From Streptomyces capillispiralis (GTDB lineage Bacteria > Actinomycetota > Actinomycetes > Streptomycetales > Streptomycetaceae), in the NCBI RefSeq assembly GCF_007829875.1, contig NZ_VIWV01000001.1:5674501-5738500 (forward strand): a stretch of 64,000 nucleotides of DNA. Reading direction: 5' to 3'. Made by a program: the position numbers and the translations under genes. Numbering within the stretch: the first letter of the stretch is position 1; the number at the start of each line of letters is the position of its first letter. The notes beneath the pieces were generated by a model. That model saw only the letters and a list, made by a program, of their open reading frames with translations, was not told where the DNA came from and made no database searches. Below are positions 33,464 to 60,326 of the stretch, one piece after another.

Positions 33464-33661
33464 TCAGCCGCCGGTGATCCGGACGGCCTTGCCCGGGCAG
33501 AGGTGTTCCGCGACCTTGCGGGCGTCGTCGGCGTCGGTGCCGGTGGGCCTCTCGTTGAGGACGACCACCATCCCGTCGTCCTCCTGGTCGAAGACGGCCG
33601 GGGCGTGCAGCGTGCACAGACCGGCGCCGATGCAGCGGTCGCGTTCGGCGTGGACCTTCAT
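33464..33661 (-). CDS. single-cluster ferredoxin for the adjacent P450
   Basis: The 65-residue ferredoxin has the cluster motif RCIGAGLCTLHAPAVF (Cys at 10 and 16) and LCPGKAV (Cys at 55). This three-Cys arrangement fits the [3Fe-4S] ferredoxins that reduce actinobacterial P450s. It starts ATG 33661, five bases after the stop of the P450 gene, so the two are translated together. No ferredoxin reductase is present in the window, as usual. Confidence 0.93.
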   Translation of the reverse strand: MKVHAERDRCIGAGLCTLHAPAVFDQEDDGMVVVLNERPTGTDADDARKVAEHLCPGKAVRITGG

Positions 33662-33666
33662 GGCGC

Positions 33667-34890
33667 CTACCAGCCGATCGTCAGCTTGTGGACCGGCGGC
33701 AGCCCGTCGATCAGCTCGATCGGCTCGTCGCTCTCCACCAGGCGCAGCCCGGGGAACCGCTCGACCAGGCTGGTCAGGCTCATCTCCAGCATCAGGCGCG
33801 CGACGTGCTGGCCGAGGCACTGGTGGACGCCGTAGCCGAAGGCCAGGTGGTCGCGGGAGTCGCGGTGGATGTCGAAGACGTCCGGGTTCGGGTACTTCGC
33901 CGGGTCGCGGTCGGCCAGGCCCTTGAGGACCAGGATGCCCTCGCCCGCCTTGATGGTGACGCCGTCGATCTCGACGTCCTCCAGCGCCACCCGGGCGATG
34001 ATCTCGTCGACGAGGCTGTAGTACCGCAGCACCTCGTCCACGGTCTTGGGCATCAGCCCCGGCATGTCGGCGCGCAGCGCGGCGAGCTGCTCCGGGTTCT
34101 CGACCAGGGCCTGGATGCCGAGCGCGATGCGGTTCACGATGAACTCGTAGCCCGCGAGCAGCAGCATCTTGGTCATCAGGGTCAGACCGTGGTGGTCGAA
34201 CTCGTCCGTCTTGCCGGCCCGGGCGATGAAGTTGCCCAGCATGTCGTCGGTCGGGTTGCTCTGCTTCTCGGTGACGAGGGCCGCGAAGTACTTCATCAGC
34301 TCCTCGTTGGCCGCGAGCTTCTGCTCCATGGTGTACGAGTGGCGCGTACCGACCATGATCGCCGCGTTGCGGGTGAAGATCTCCCGGTCGTTCTCGGGGA
34401 TGCCGGCCAGCTCGCAGATCACCTGCGCGGGGAAGGGCAGGGCCAGCGCCTGGACCAGGTCGGCGGGGGCGCCCTCGGCCTCCATCTTGTCCAGGTAGTA
34501 GTCGATCAGGTCCTGCATCCGCGGCCGCAGCTTCTCGGCGGCCTTGATGGTGAAGTCGGGCAGCGCCATCTGCCGGACCCGGGTGTGGCGCGGCGGGTCC
34601 ATGGTCACCAGCAGGTTCTTCGCGTCCCGGGCGATCATGTCGAGCAGTTCCTGCGGCGCGGGGAACCGGATCGGGAACGTGGGGTGCGGCTCGACGCTGA
34701 AGCGGTTGTCGGCCAGCAGGCGCTGGATCTGGTCGTGCTGCGCGACCAGCCACGCCTTGCTGCCCGACGGCATGGTGACCTGCGTCAGCGGCCGGCCTTC
34801 CGGCAGTTGGTCGTACTCCGGCAGCAGCGGGTTGGGCCAGCCGTGCGGGGCGACAGGGCACTTCGCCATCTTCGTCTCGGCGTCGGTCAT
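33667..34890 (-). CDS. cytochrome P450 with atypical I-helix, divergent to the NRPS genes
   Basis: The 407-residue P450 has the haem loop FGYGVHQCLGQHVAR and the K-helix EVLR of EXXR. The I-helix reads LLLAGYEFIVNRI where most P450s have AGHETT, so the conserved acid-alcohol Thr is replaced by Phe and its neighbour by Ile. Such changes occur in P450s that act on carrier-protein-bound substrates or carry out non-hydroxylating chemistry. Its position, divergent to the NRPS genes, and the predicted N-Me-Tyr module suggest amino acid modification on the assembly line, such as desaturation or beta-hydroxylation of Tyr. WS9326A has a P450-made dehydrotyrosine. That link is inference. Confidence 0.88.
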   Translation of the reverse strand: MTDAETKMAKCPVAPHGWPNPLLPEYDQLPEGRPLTQVTMPSGSKAWLVAQHDQIQRLLADNRFSVEPHPTFPIRFPAPQELLDMIARDAKNLLVTMDPPRHTRVRQMALPDFTIKAAEKLRPRMQDLIDYYLDKMEAEGAPADLVQALALPFPAQVICELAGIPENDREIFTRNAAIMVGTRHSYTMEQKLAANEELMKYFAALVTEKQSNPTDDMLGNFIARAGKTDEFDHHGLTLMTKMLLLAGYEFIVNRIALGIQALVENPEQLAALRADMPGLMPKTVDEVLRYYSLVDEIIARVALEDVEIDGVTIKAGEGILVLKGLADRDPAKYPNPDVFDIHRDSRDHLAFGYGVHQCLGQHVARLMLEMSLTSLVERFPGLRLVESDEPIELIDGLPPVHKLTIGW

Positions 34891-35179
34891 GACGTTACCC
34901 CTAAATCTGAGCTGAGGTCATTTCTTGCGGGCGATCCTAGGGACGCCGAGGGCGCTTCCCGAGCGGGTTGCCGCTAGCTGCAGAAGGCCGGTCCGAAGAA
35001 ACTGAATTCCCTCGGTGCGGGGTCGTTTCCGGAAATTGCACCGGCCCGCGACAGCGATTATCCCCGTCGTGTATCCGTTGACTCGGTACGTCCGAGTACC
35101 CGGCCTTTGAGTACCCGGCCTTTCACTCCCTCGACCGCCGAACACCGGATCCGCCCGGCCCGAAGAAAACAGAGGACAG
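34891..35179. promoter_or_regulatory. divergent promoter region, P450 and NRPS genes
   Basis: This 289-base gap carries the promoters of the P450-ferredoxin operon and of the NRPS operon. A 15-bp sequence GAGTACCCGGCCTTT occurs twice back to back at 35094-35108 and 35109-35123, about 60 bases before the NRPS start, and could be a binding site for a pathway regulator. TTGACT at 35078-35083 may be a -35 box, without a convincing -10. Confidence 0.5.
35094..35123 (+). repeat. tandem 15-bp repeat in the NRPS promoter region
   Basis: GAGTACCCGGCCTTT is present as two adjacent exact copies. The repeat is seen directly; a regulatory role is inferred from its position. Confidence 0.75.
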
Positions 35180-42880
<7,701 letters not shown>

Positions 42881-42884
42881 GTCA

Positions 42885-50647
<7,763 letters not shown>

Positions 50648-50651
<4 letters not shown>

Positions 50652-53600
50652 CCAGCAACGACCTCTTCGAGGACATCCTTCCCCTGGCACCGCTGCAGGA
50701 GGGGATGCTCTTCCACGCGACCTACGACGAGGACGCCCTCGACGTCTACACCGTGCGCCTGGCCATCGACTTCGAGGGCCCCTTCGACCTGGACGTGTTC
50801 CACGACGCGGTGCGCGCGCTGCTGGTCCGCCGGAACAACCTGCGGGCCGGTTTCCTCTCGGAGAACCTGAGCCGGCCCGTCAGCGTCGTGCCGCGCGCCT
50901 TCGACACGCCCGTCGTCGTGCACGACCTGTCCGCGCTCGACGCCGCCGGGCGGGCGGCGCGGCTGGCCGAACTGCAGGCGGCCGAGCGGGCCGTGCGCTT
51001 CGACCTCACCGCGCCGCCGCTGCTGCGGTTCACCGTGGTGCGGCTGGCGGAGAACGGCTGGCGGCTGATGTTCGCCTGCCACCACATCCTGCTCGACGGC
51101 TGGTCCATGCCGATCGTGCTCGGCGAACTCTTCGCCCTGTACGGGGCGCGCGGCGACGCCTCCGTCCTGCCGCCCGCCGCGCCCTTCAAGCTGTACCTGG
51201 CGTGGCTGCGCAAGCAGGACAAGGAGCGGGGCCTCACGGCGTGGCGTTCCGCGCTCGACGGCCTGCCCGGCGCCACCCTGGTCGCCCCGGACGCCGACGA
51301 CGCCCCCGAAGCGCTGCCCGGCCGGATCGTCGCCGACCTGCCGGCCGGGCCGAGCGCCCGCCTGGCCGCGCTCGCCCGCCGCCTCGGCATCACCGTCAAC
51401 ACCGCCGTCCAGGCCGCCTGGGGCCTGCTGCTGGCCCGCCTCACCGGCACCGAGGACGTCGTCTTCGGCGCGACGGTCTCCGGGCGCCCGCCCGAGATCG
51501 ACGGCGTCGAGACCATGGTGGGCCTGTTCATCAACACCGTGCCGGTCCGTGTCCGGCTCGCCCCCGGCGAGACCCTGCGTGACCTGCTGCTGCGGGTCCA
51601 GGACGAGCAGTCCGCCCTCCTCGACCACCACTACCTCGGCCTCACCGAGGTCCAGCGCGCGGCGGGCCACGGCCGGCTCTTCGACAGCCTCGTCGCCTTC
51701 GAGAGCTACCCGGTGGACGCGGACTCCCTCCAGTCGTCCATCGGCGACCTCACCGTCACCGGCGTCACCGGCGACGACGCCACCCACTACCCGCTGACCC
51801 TGATCGTCGTCCCCGGCGAGCGCGTCCAGCTGCGACTGGGGTACCAGGGCGGCGTGTTCACGCCGGAGGTGGCCGGCGCCCTGCTGACCGAGCTGGAGCG
51901 GCTGCTGACGGCCGTCGCCGACGACGACACCCGGCCGGTGACCGAGGCGCTGGCGTCGGTCACCGTGCCCGGCGGCCGGACGATCGGGGCTGCGGGCGCC
52001 GAGGGCGCCGCGGGCGCGGCGGGCGGCACCTCGGTGTCGGACCTGACCGTCGTCACCGGCGGGGGGCGGGCCCCGAGGACCCCGCACGAGGAGGTGCTCT
52101 GCGGACTGTTCGCCGAAGCCCTCGGCGTGCCCTCGGTCTCCATCGACGACAACTTCTTCGACCTGGGCGGTCATTCGCTGCTCGCGACCCGGCTGGTCAG
52201 CCGCGTCCGCAGCGTCTTCGACATCGAACTGCCCGTCCGCGCCCTGTTCGACGCGCAGACGGTGGCGGCGCTCGCCGAGCGCGTCGTCGGCTCGTCGGCG
52301 GGCGGCCGGCCGCCGGTGCGCGCGGCGGAGGAGCGCCCGGAGCGGGTGCCGCTGTCGTTCGCGCAGCGCCGCCTGTGGTTCCTCAACCGCATGGAGGGCC
52401 CGAGCGGCACCTACAACATCCCGCTCGCGGTGCGGCTGTCGGGCACCCTGGACGTGGCCGCGCTGCGGTCGGCGCTGGGGGACGTCGTGGGCCGGCACGA
52501 GTCGCTGCGCACGGTGTTCCCGGACGTCGACGGACAGCCCTGGCAGCAGGTGGTGCCCACGGCCGGCGTCGACCTGCCGCTCGAGGTCACCGACGTGACC
52601 GAGGAGGGTCTGGAGGCCGCGCTGGCCTCGGCGGCCTCGGCCGGGTTCGACCTGGCGGTGGACCTGCCGGTGCGGGCCTCGCTGTTCCGGGTCTCCGCGA
52701 CCGAGCACGTGCTCTGTGTCGTGGTGCACCACATCGCGGGCGACGGCTGGTCGCAGGCGCCGCTGGCGCGCGATCTCGGCCGGGCCTACCGGGCGCGGCT
52801 CGCGGGCACGGCACCGGACTGGGAGCCGCTGCCGGTGCAGTACGCGGACTACGCGCTGTGGCAGCGGGACGTGCTCGGCGGTGAGGAGGACCCGGAGTCC
52901 CCGATCGCCGCGCAACTGGCGTACTGGCGCGAGACGTTGAACGGGCTGCCGGACGAGCTGGGCCTGCCGGTGGACCGGGCGCGCCCGGAGGTGGCGTCCT
53001 ACCGCGGCGGTCTGGTGCGGGTGGACCTCGGCGCCCGTCTGCACCGGGACCTGGTGGGGCTCGCGCGCGCCACCCGGTCGTCGCTGTTCATGGTGTTGCA
53101 GGCCGGTGTGGCCGGGCTGCTGTCCCGGCTCGGCGCGGGCACGGACGTGCCGCTGGGCACGGCGATCGCGGGCCGCACGGACGCGGCGCTGGACGACCTG
53201 GTCGGCTTCTTCGTCAACACGCTGGTGCTGCGCACCGACGTCTCCGGCGACCCGGGGTTCCGGGAGCTGGTGGAGCGGGTCCGGGTCGCCGACCTGGCCG
53301 CGTACGCCCACCAGGACCTGCCGTTCGAGCAGTTGGTGCACGCGGTGCAGCCGTCGCGGTCGCTGGCCCGGCACCCCCTGTTCCAGGTGATGATCGTGCT
53401 CCAGAACAACGCGGTCGCCTCCCTGGACCTGCCGGGGCTGTCCGCCCGCCCGATCGACGGGGACATCGGCGCCGCCAAGTTCGACCTCGGCTTCAACTTC
53501 GTCGAGCGCAAGGACGCCATGGGCGCGCCCGCCGGGGTCGAGGTGACGGTCGAGTACAGCGCCGACCTCTTCGACGCCGACACGGTCGCCCTCCTGGGCC

Positions 53601-56600
53601 GGCGCCTGGTGCGCCTGCTCACCCTCGCCGTCGCCGACCCCGCCATGCCGCTGAGCGGGCTCGACCTGCTCGAACCGCGCGAGTGGCAGCGGCTGCTGAC
53701 CGGCCGGCCCGGCGTCGAGCAGACCGACGGGCCCGAGCCCGCCGACACCGTGCCGGGGCTCTTCGCGGCCCGGGCGGCGCTCACCCCGGACCGCCCGGCG
53801 GTCGTCGGCGAGGACGCCGAGCTGACCTACGCCGCGCTCGACGAGTGCTCCGGCCGCCTCGCCGCGCTGCTCGCCGCCCGTGGCGTACGCCGGGGCGACG
53901 TCGTCGCCGTCGCCGTGCCCCGCTCGGCCGCCCTGACCGTCGCGCACCTCGCGGTGCTGCGGGCCGGCGCCGTCTGCCTGCCGGTCCGGCCCGACGACCC
54001 GGCCGGCCGGATCGCCCGCCTCCTCGACGAGACCGCGCCCGCCGCCGTCCTCACCACCCGGGACGCGCGGTCCTGCCTGCCCGCCTCCGTGACGGAGCCG
54101 GTACTCATCGACGAACCGGCGGCCGTGACCGTCCACGCGGACCACGAGCCGCCCGGCCCGCTGCCCGACGCGCCCGCCTACCTGATCCGCACGCCCGGCG
54201 GGAAGGACGTGCTGCTGTCGCACCGGGGCCTCGTGAACCGGCTGCTGTGGATGCGCGACGCCTACGGCCTCGGCGCCGACGACCGGGTGCTGCACAAGGC
54301 CCCCGAGGACGCCGACGTCTCCGTCTGGGAGCGGTTCGCGCCGCTGGCCGCCGGCTCCGCCCAGGTGGTCGCCGGGCCCGGCACCGACCGCGACCCGGTC
54401 CGCCTGGCCCGGCTGATCCGCCGCGCCGGCGTGACCACCGTCCACTTCGCGCCGTCGCTGCTGGAGGTGTTCCTCGCCGAACCGGAGGCCGCCCACTGCA
54501 CCGGGCTGCGCCGGGTGCTCTGCGGCGGCGAACCGCTGCCGGCCGGGCTGCCCGACCGCTTCCGGGCGCTGTCGGCGGGCGCGGACCTGCACGTCCTGCA
54601 CGGCGCCCCGGAGACCTCCTCCGACGCCCTGGCCTGGGACGGCACCAGCGGCACGGCCACCGCCCACCCGCCCGCCGGACGCCCGGTCCGCAACACCCGG
54701 GTGTACGTCCTCGACGGGCGCCTCGCCCCGCTGCCCGCGGGTAGCACCGGCGAACTGTACGTCGGCGGCGCACAGGTGGCGTACGGCTACCGGAACCGCC
54801 CCGACCTGACGGCGGAGCGGTTCGTGGCCGACCCGTACGGCCCGCCCGGCTCCCGGCTCTTCCGCACCGGCGACCTGGCCCGGATCACCCGGGACGGCAC
54901 GGTCGAACTCGTCGGCCGCACCGACGACCGGATCACCGTTGGCGGCCGGACCGTCGAACCCGGCGAGGCCGAGGCCGTCCTGACCGCGCACCCGGCCGTC
55001 GCCGCCGCACTGGTCACCGCCCGCCCGGGCCCGGCCGGCGCGACCGTGCTCGTCGCCCACCACGTGCCCGCCGACCCGGCGGCCCCGGCGGACGCCGAGA
55101 CGCTGCGCGCCCACGCCGCCGCCGCGCTGCCCGAGTACGCGGTCCCCGCGCACTACCTGGCCCTCGACGCCTTCCCGCGCACCGCCGACGGCCGGATCGA
55201 CCGCGCGGCCCTGCCCGAGCCCCACCGGAGCACGTCCCGCGCCCCGCGCGACGACATCGAGCGGACCCTGTGCGGGCTCTTCTCCGACCTGCTCGGCAAG
55301 CCGGTCACCGGCATCGACGACAGCTTCTTCGACCTGGGCGGCCACTCGCTGCTCGCCACCCGCCTGGTCAGCCGGGTCCGCTCCACCTTCGGCATCGAGC
55401 TGCCGTTCCGCGACATCTTCGACGCGCAGACCGTGGCGGCGCTCGCCGAGCGGGTCGTCGCCTCGTCGGCGGGCGGCCGGCCGCCCGTCCGCGCGGTCGC
55501 GGAGCGCCCGGAGCGGGTGCCGCTGGCGTTCGCGCAGCGCCGCCTGTGGTTCCTCAACCGCATGGAGGGCCCGAGCGGCACCTACAACGTCCCGGTGGCG
55601 GTACGGCTGACCGGCCCGCTGGACGTGGCCGCGCTGACCACCGCCGTCAACGACGTGGTCGCCCGGCACGAGGCGCTGCGCACCGTGTTCCCCGAGACCG
55701 ACGGCGAACCGTGGCAGCGGGTCGTCCCGGCCGACCGGGCCCTCGTGCCCGTCGAGGTCACCGACGTGACCGAGGACGGCCTGGAGGCCGCGCTCGGGGC
55801 GGCCGCCTCGGCCGGGTTCGACCTGGCGGCGGACCTGCCGGTGCGGGCCTCGCTGCTCCGGCTCTCCCGGACCGAGCACGTGCTGTGCGTCGTCATGCAC
55901 CACATCGCCGGCGACGGCTGGTCCCAGGCACCCCTGGGACGTGACCTGGCCACCGCCTACCGGGCGCGGCTCGACGGCACCGCGCCGGACTGGGAGCCGC
56001 TGCCGGTGCAGTACGCGGACTACGCGCTGTGGCAGCGGGACGTGCTCGGCGGCGAGGAGGACCCGGAGTCCCCGATCGCCGCGCAACTCGCCCACTGGCG
56101 CGAGACGCTGGCCGGACTCCCGGACGAGCTGAGCCTGCCGGTGGACCGGGCGCGCCCGGCGGTGGCGTCCTACCGCGGCGGAGTGGTGTCGGTCGAGCTC
56201 GGCGCCCGGCTCCACCGGGACCTCGCCGACCTCGCCCGCACCACCCGGTCGTCGCTGTTCATGGTGTTGCAGGCCGGTGTCGCGGGACTGCTGTCCCGGC
56301 TCGGCGCGGGCACGGACGTGCCGCTGGGCACGGCGATCGCGGGCCGCACGGACGCGGCGCTGGACGACCTGGTCGGCTTCTTCGTCAACACGCTGGTGCT
56401 GCGCACCGACGTCTCCGGCGACCCCGGCTTGCGGGAACTGGTGGAGCGGGTCCGCGTGACGGACCTGGCCGCGTACGCCCACCAGGACCTGCCGTTCGAG
56501 CAGTTGGTGCACGCGGTGCAGCCGTCGCGGTCGCTGGCCCGGCACCCCCTGTTCCAGGTGATGATCGTGCTCCAGAACAACGCGGTCGCCTCCCTGGACC

Positions 56601-59503
56601 TGCCCGGCCTGACCGCCCGCCCGGTCGACGGGGAGACCTCCGCCGCCAAGTTCGACCTCGGCTTCAACTTCGTCGAGCGCACCGACCTCGACGGCGCCCC
56701 CGCCGGCATCGACGTCTCCATCGAGTACAGCGCCGACCTGTTCGACGCCGGCACCGTGCGGCTCATCGGCGAACGGCTCGCCCGGCTGCTCACCACCGGC
56801 GTGGCCGAGCCGGCCACCCCGCTCACCCGCATCGACATCCTCGACGCGGACGAGCACGAGCGGCTGGTCACCGGCCTCAACGACACCGCCCGCGCCCTCG
56901 ACCTGCCGCCCGTGACGGAGTCCGGCTTCGCGCCGGAGACCATCGCCGGGCTGTTCGCCGCCCAGGCCGCGAGCACCCCGGACCGCCCGGCGGTGATCGG
57001 CGAGGACGCCGAACTGAGCTACGCCGCACTCGACGACCGCTCCTCCCGGCTGGCCGCGCTGCTCGCCGCCCGGGGCGTGCGCCGCGGTGACGTGGTCGCG
57101 GTGGCCGTGCCCCGCTCCGCCGCCCTGACCGTGTCCCTGCTCGCCGCGCTCAAGACGGGCGCCGCCTACCTGCCGGTGGAGACCGACTACCCGGCCGAGC
57201 GGATCGCCTACGTCCTCGGCGACGCCCGCCCGGCCGTCCTGGTCACCACCTCGGCGGCGCTGCGCGCCCTGCCCGAGGCCGTCAAGGGCACCGTCCGCTC
57301 CCTGATCGTGCTGGACGACCTCGGCACCGACTGGGAACTGACCGCCGTGACCGCCGAGGAGGTCCGCGCCCTGCCCGGCCCGCTGCCGGAGTCACCCGCG
57401 TACGTCATCTACACCTCCGGCTCCACCGGCCGCCCCAAGGGCGTCGTCGTCCCGCACCGGGGCATCGTGAACCGGCTGCTGTGGATGCAGGACACCTACC
57501 GCATCGGCGCCGACGACCGGGTGCTGCAGAAGACCCCGTCCGGATTCGACGTCTCCGTCTGGGAGTTCTTCTGGCCGCTGGTGGCCGGCTCCACGCAGGT
57601 CGCCGCCCGGCCCGGCGGCCACCGGGACCCCGCCTACCTGGCCCGGCTGGTGAGGGACGCGGGCGTCACCACCGTCCATTTCGTGCCGTCGATGCTGGAG
57701 GTGTTCCTCGCCGAGCCCGAGGCCGCCCGCTGCACCGGGCTGCGCCGGGTGCTGTGCAGCGGCGAGGCGCTGCCCGCCGGACTGCGCGACCGCTTCCGCG
57801 CCGCGCTCGGCGGCGTCGGGCTGCACAACCTGTACGGCCCGACCGAGGCGTCCGTCGACGTCACCGCCTGGGACTGCGCCACCGCCCCCGGCACCGCGTC
57901 CGTACCGATCGGCCGGCCCGTCTGGAACACCCGCACCTACGTCCTGGACGCCGCCCTCAACCCGGCCCCGACCGGAAGCAGCGGCGAACTGTACCTGGGC
58001 GGCGTGCAGTTGGCGCACGGCTACCTGAACCGCCCCGACCTCACGGCGGAACGGTTCGTGGCCGACCCGTACGGCCCGCCCGGCTCCCGGCTCTACCGCA
58101 CCGGCGACCTGGCCCGCGTCACCCGCGACGGCGTGATCGAGTTCCTCGGCCGCACCGACGACCAGGTGAAGATCCGCGGACAGCGCATCGAGCCCGGCGA
58201 GATCGAGCACGCCCTCACCCGGCACGAACGCGTCGGCAGCGCCGTCGTGACCGCGCACCGGGACCCCTCGGGCGACACCCGCCTCGCCGCGTACGTCACC
58301 GCCGCCGTGCCGGACGCACCCGTGGCGCCGGAGGAACTGCGCGACCACCTCGCCGCGCTGCTGCCCGACCACATGGTGCCCGCGCACTACGCGGTCATCG
58401 ACGCCGTGCCGGTCACCCCGAACGGCAAGGTCGACAAGAAGGCCCTCCCGGCGCCCCGCCTGCTCGACCGGCGGCCCGGCCGCGCCCCGCGCGACGCGAC
58501 CGAGACGGCGCTGTGCGAGATCTTCGCCGAACTCCTCGGTCACGCCACCGTCCACATCGACGACAACTTCTTCGACCTCGGCGGCCACTCGCTGCTCGCC
58601 ACCAAGCTCATCAGCCGCGTCCGCGACCGGCTCGGCACCGACCTGTCCGTGGTGTCGATCTTCGAGGCGCCGACGGTGGCGACGCTCGCCGGCCGCCTCG
58701 GCCGGGACACCGCCACCGGACCGACGAGCCCGCTGCTCACCCTGCGGCCCGGCGGCACGGACACCCCGCTGTTCTGCGTCCACCCGCTCGGCGGCCTCAG
58801 CTGGCCCTACGCCGGTCTCGCCGAACACCTGCCGGCGGAGATCGGGCTGCACGGCCTCCAAGCCGTCGGACTCGAAGGCGACGAGCCACTGCCGGAGACC
58901 CTGGAGGAGATGGCGGACGACTACGTCGCCCGGATCCGCACGGTCCAGCCGGAGGGCCCCTACCGGCTGCTCGGCTGGTCGCTCGGCGGCCGGATCGCCC
59001 ACGCCATGGCCGAACGGCTGGAGGCCGCGGGCCAGGAGGTCGAACTGCTCGCCCTGCTCGACGCCTACCCGAACACCACCGCCGACCCCGACGCGCGGTT
59101 CTCCGAGCGGGAGTTCCTCGACGGCATCCTCGCCGCCGCCGGACTCGACGCGGACGCGCTGGACGGCCCCGTCGACCTCGACACCGTCATGGCGGCGGTG
59201 CGCGCCGCCGGCGCCGACCTGGCCGGCCTCACCACCGGCCAACTGCGGCGCCTGCAACGCGTGATGGCCAACAGCTTCCGTCTCGACGGGGCCGCGCCCA
59301 CCGGACGCTGCCGGGCCGGCGCGGTGCTGTTCGCCGCGACCGTCGACCCGGCCGGCGAGCCCGGCCACTGGCACGGCCACGTCGACGGCGGCCTGGAGGT
59401 CCACCCCGTCGCCGCCGGCCACAACGACCTGATGCGGCCCGAACCGCTCGCCGAGATCGGGGCGGTGCTGGCGAAGAAGCTGGCCCGCGCCACCGGCGCC
59501 TGA
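50648..59503 (+). CDS. NRPS 3: C-T-C-A(degenerate)-T-C-A(Ser)-T-TE
   Basis: The 2951-residue NRPS starts at GTG 50648, overlapping the NRPS 2 stop by four bases. C5 (HHILLDGWSM near 145) follows the E domain, so it should accept a D-residue. It is joined by about 50 residues directly to T5 (GGHSLLA near 503), with no A domain. C6 has HHIAGDGWS near 694. A6 (about 1035-1520) is degenerate: AYLIRTPGGK replaces YTSGSTGRPKG and ADGRIDRAAL replaces NGK at A10. T6, C7 and A7 are normal; A7 reads D-V-W-H-L-S-L-V-D, the Ser code. The TE has GWSLGG near 2776 and AGHNDLM, and should cyclise the product. Confidence 0.93.
52300..55215 (+). repeat. duplicated NRPS module, copy 1 (degenerate A domain)
   Basis: This C6-A6 segment is nearly the same as 55480-58450. 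Long stretches match at DNA level, for example around the HHIAGDGWS motif (52727 and 55898, offset 3171), the FVNTLVLRTDVSGDP segment and VNRLLWM (54233 and 57467, offset 3234). The offset differs because the second copy has inserted residues. It is a module duplication in which one A domain has since lost its core motifs. Confidence 0.85.
55480..58450 (+). repeat. duplicated NRPS module, copy 2 (intact A domain, Ser)
   Basis: This is the C7-A7 partner of 52300-55215. Its A domain keeps YTSGSTGRPKG, YGPTEASVD and the NGK of A10, while copy 1 does not. Confidence 0.85.
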
Positions 59504-59571
59504 CCCCCGGCCCACACCGCCCACCCACACCGCCCCACACCGCACCACTCAGCACAGAAAAGGGAATCACC

Positions 59572-60273
59572 ATGGCAAAGACGGTCGTGCTCTGCGTGCC
59601 GTTCGCCGGGGCCGGCGCCTCGGTCTTCCGCCCCTGGGTGCCGCTCGCCCAGGACCGGTTCGACCTCGCGGCCGTCCAGCTCCCCGGCCGTGAGCAGCGC
59701 TTCGCGGAGGAGCCCTACCAGGACGCGGTCGCCGCCGCCGACGGGCTGCTGCCCGAGGTCCTGGAGCGCGTCAAGGGCGCCGGCCCGGTCGTCCTGTTCG
59801 GCCACAGCCTCGGCGCGGTCCTGTCGTACGAGATCGCCCACCGGCTCGCCGCCACCGACGGCGTCGAGCTGGCCGCCCTGGTGGTCAGCGGCTCGCCCGG
59901 ACCGTGGACCCGCCGCGAGAACGGCGCCAGCGGACTCGACGACGACCAGTTCCTGGAGCGGGTCAAGGAGTTCGCCGGCTACCGCCACGACGCCCTGGAG
60001 GACCCGGAGATGCGGGAGCTGCTGCTGCCCACGCTCCGCGCCGACGTGGAGATGCACGAGAGCTACGTCCCGTCCTCCGACCGGCCGCTGCCCGCCCCGA
60101 TCGTCTCCGTGCGCGGCACCACCGACACCCTCGTCACCACCGAGCAGGCCATGGAGTGGTCCAAGGCCACCAGCGGGGACTTCCGGTTCGTCGAGGTCGA
60201 GGGCGGCCACATGTACCTGGTCGACAACCCCGAGGGCCTGATCGACGTGCTCGCGGACGTCCGCCCCGCCTGA
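59572..60273 (+). CDS. type II thioesterase
   Basis: The 233-residue alpha/beta hydrolase has the GHSLGAV nucleophile elbow, the Asp of APIVSVRGTTDT and the His of VEGGHMYL. It is the second editing thioesterase of the cluster. Its start lies 69 bases after NRPS 3, behind AAAAGGGAATC. It probably clears misprimed carrier domains on the NRPS, an important task when A domains act in trans. It is distinct in sequence from the TE at 25704. Confidence 0.92.
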   Translation: MAKTVVLCVPFAGAGASVFRPWVPLAQDRFDLAAVQLPGREQRFAEEPYQDAVAAADGLLPEVLERVKGAGPVVLFGHSLGAVLSYEIAHRLAATDGVELAALVVSGSPGPWTRRENGASGLDDDQFLERVKEFAGYRHDALEDPEMRELLLPTLRADVEMHESYVPSSDRPLPAPIVSVRGTTDTLVTTEQAMEWSKATSGDFRFVEVEGGHMYLVDNPEGLIDVLADVRPA

Positions 60274-60326
60274 GCCGGCGCGACGGGCCCGGCCCAACCC
60301 CCACCACCAACGTTCAAGGAGTCCTG

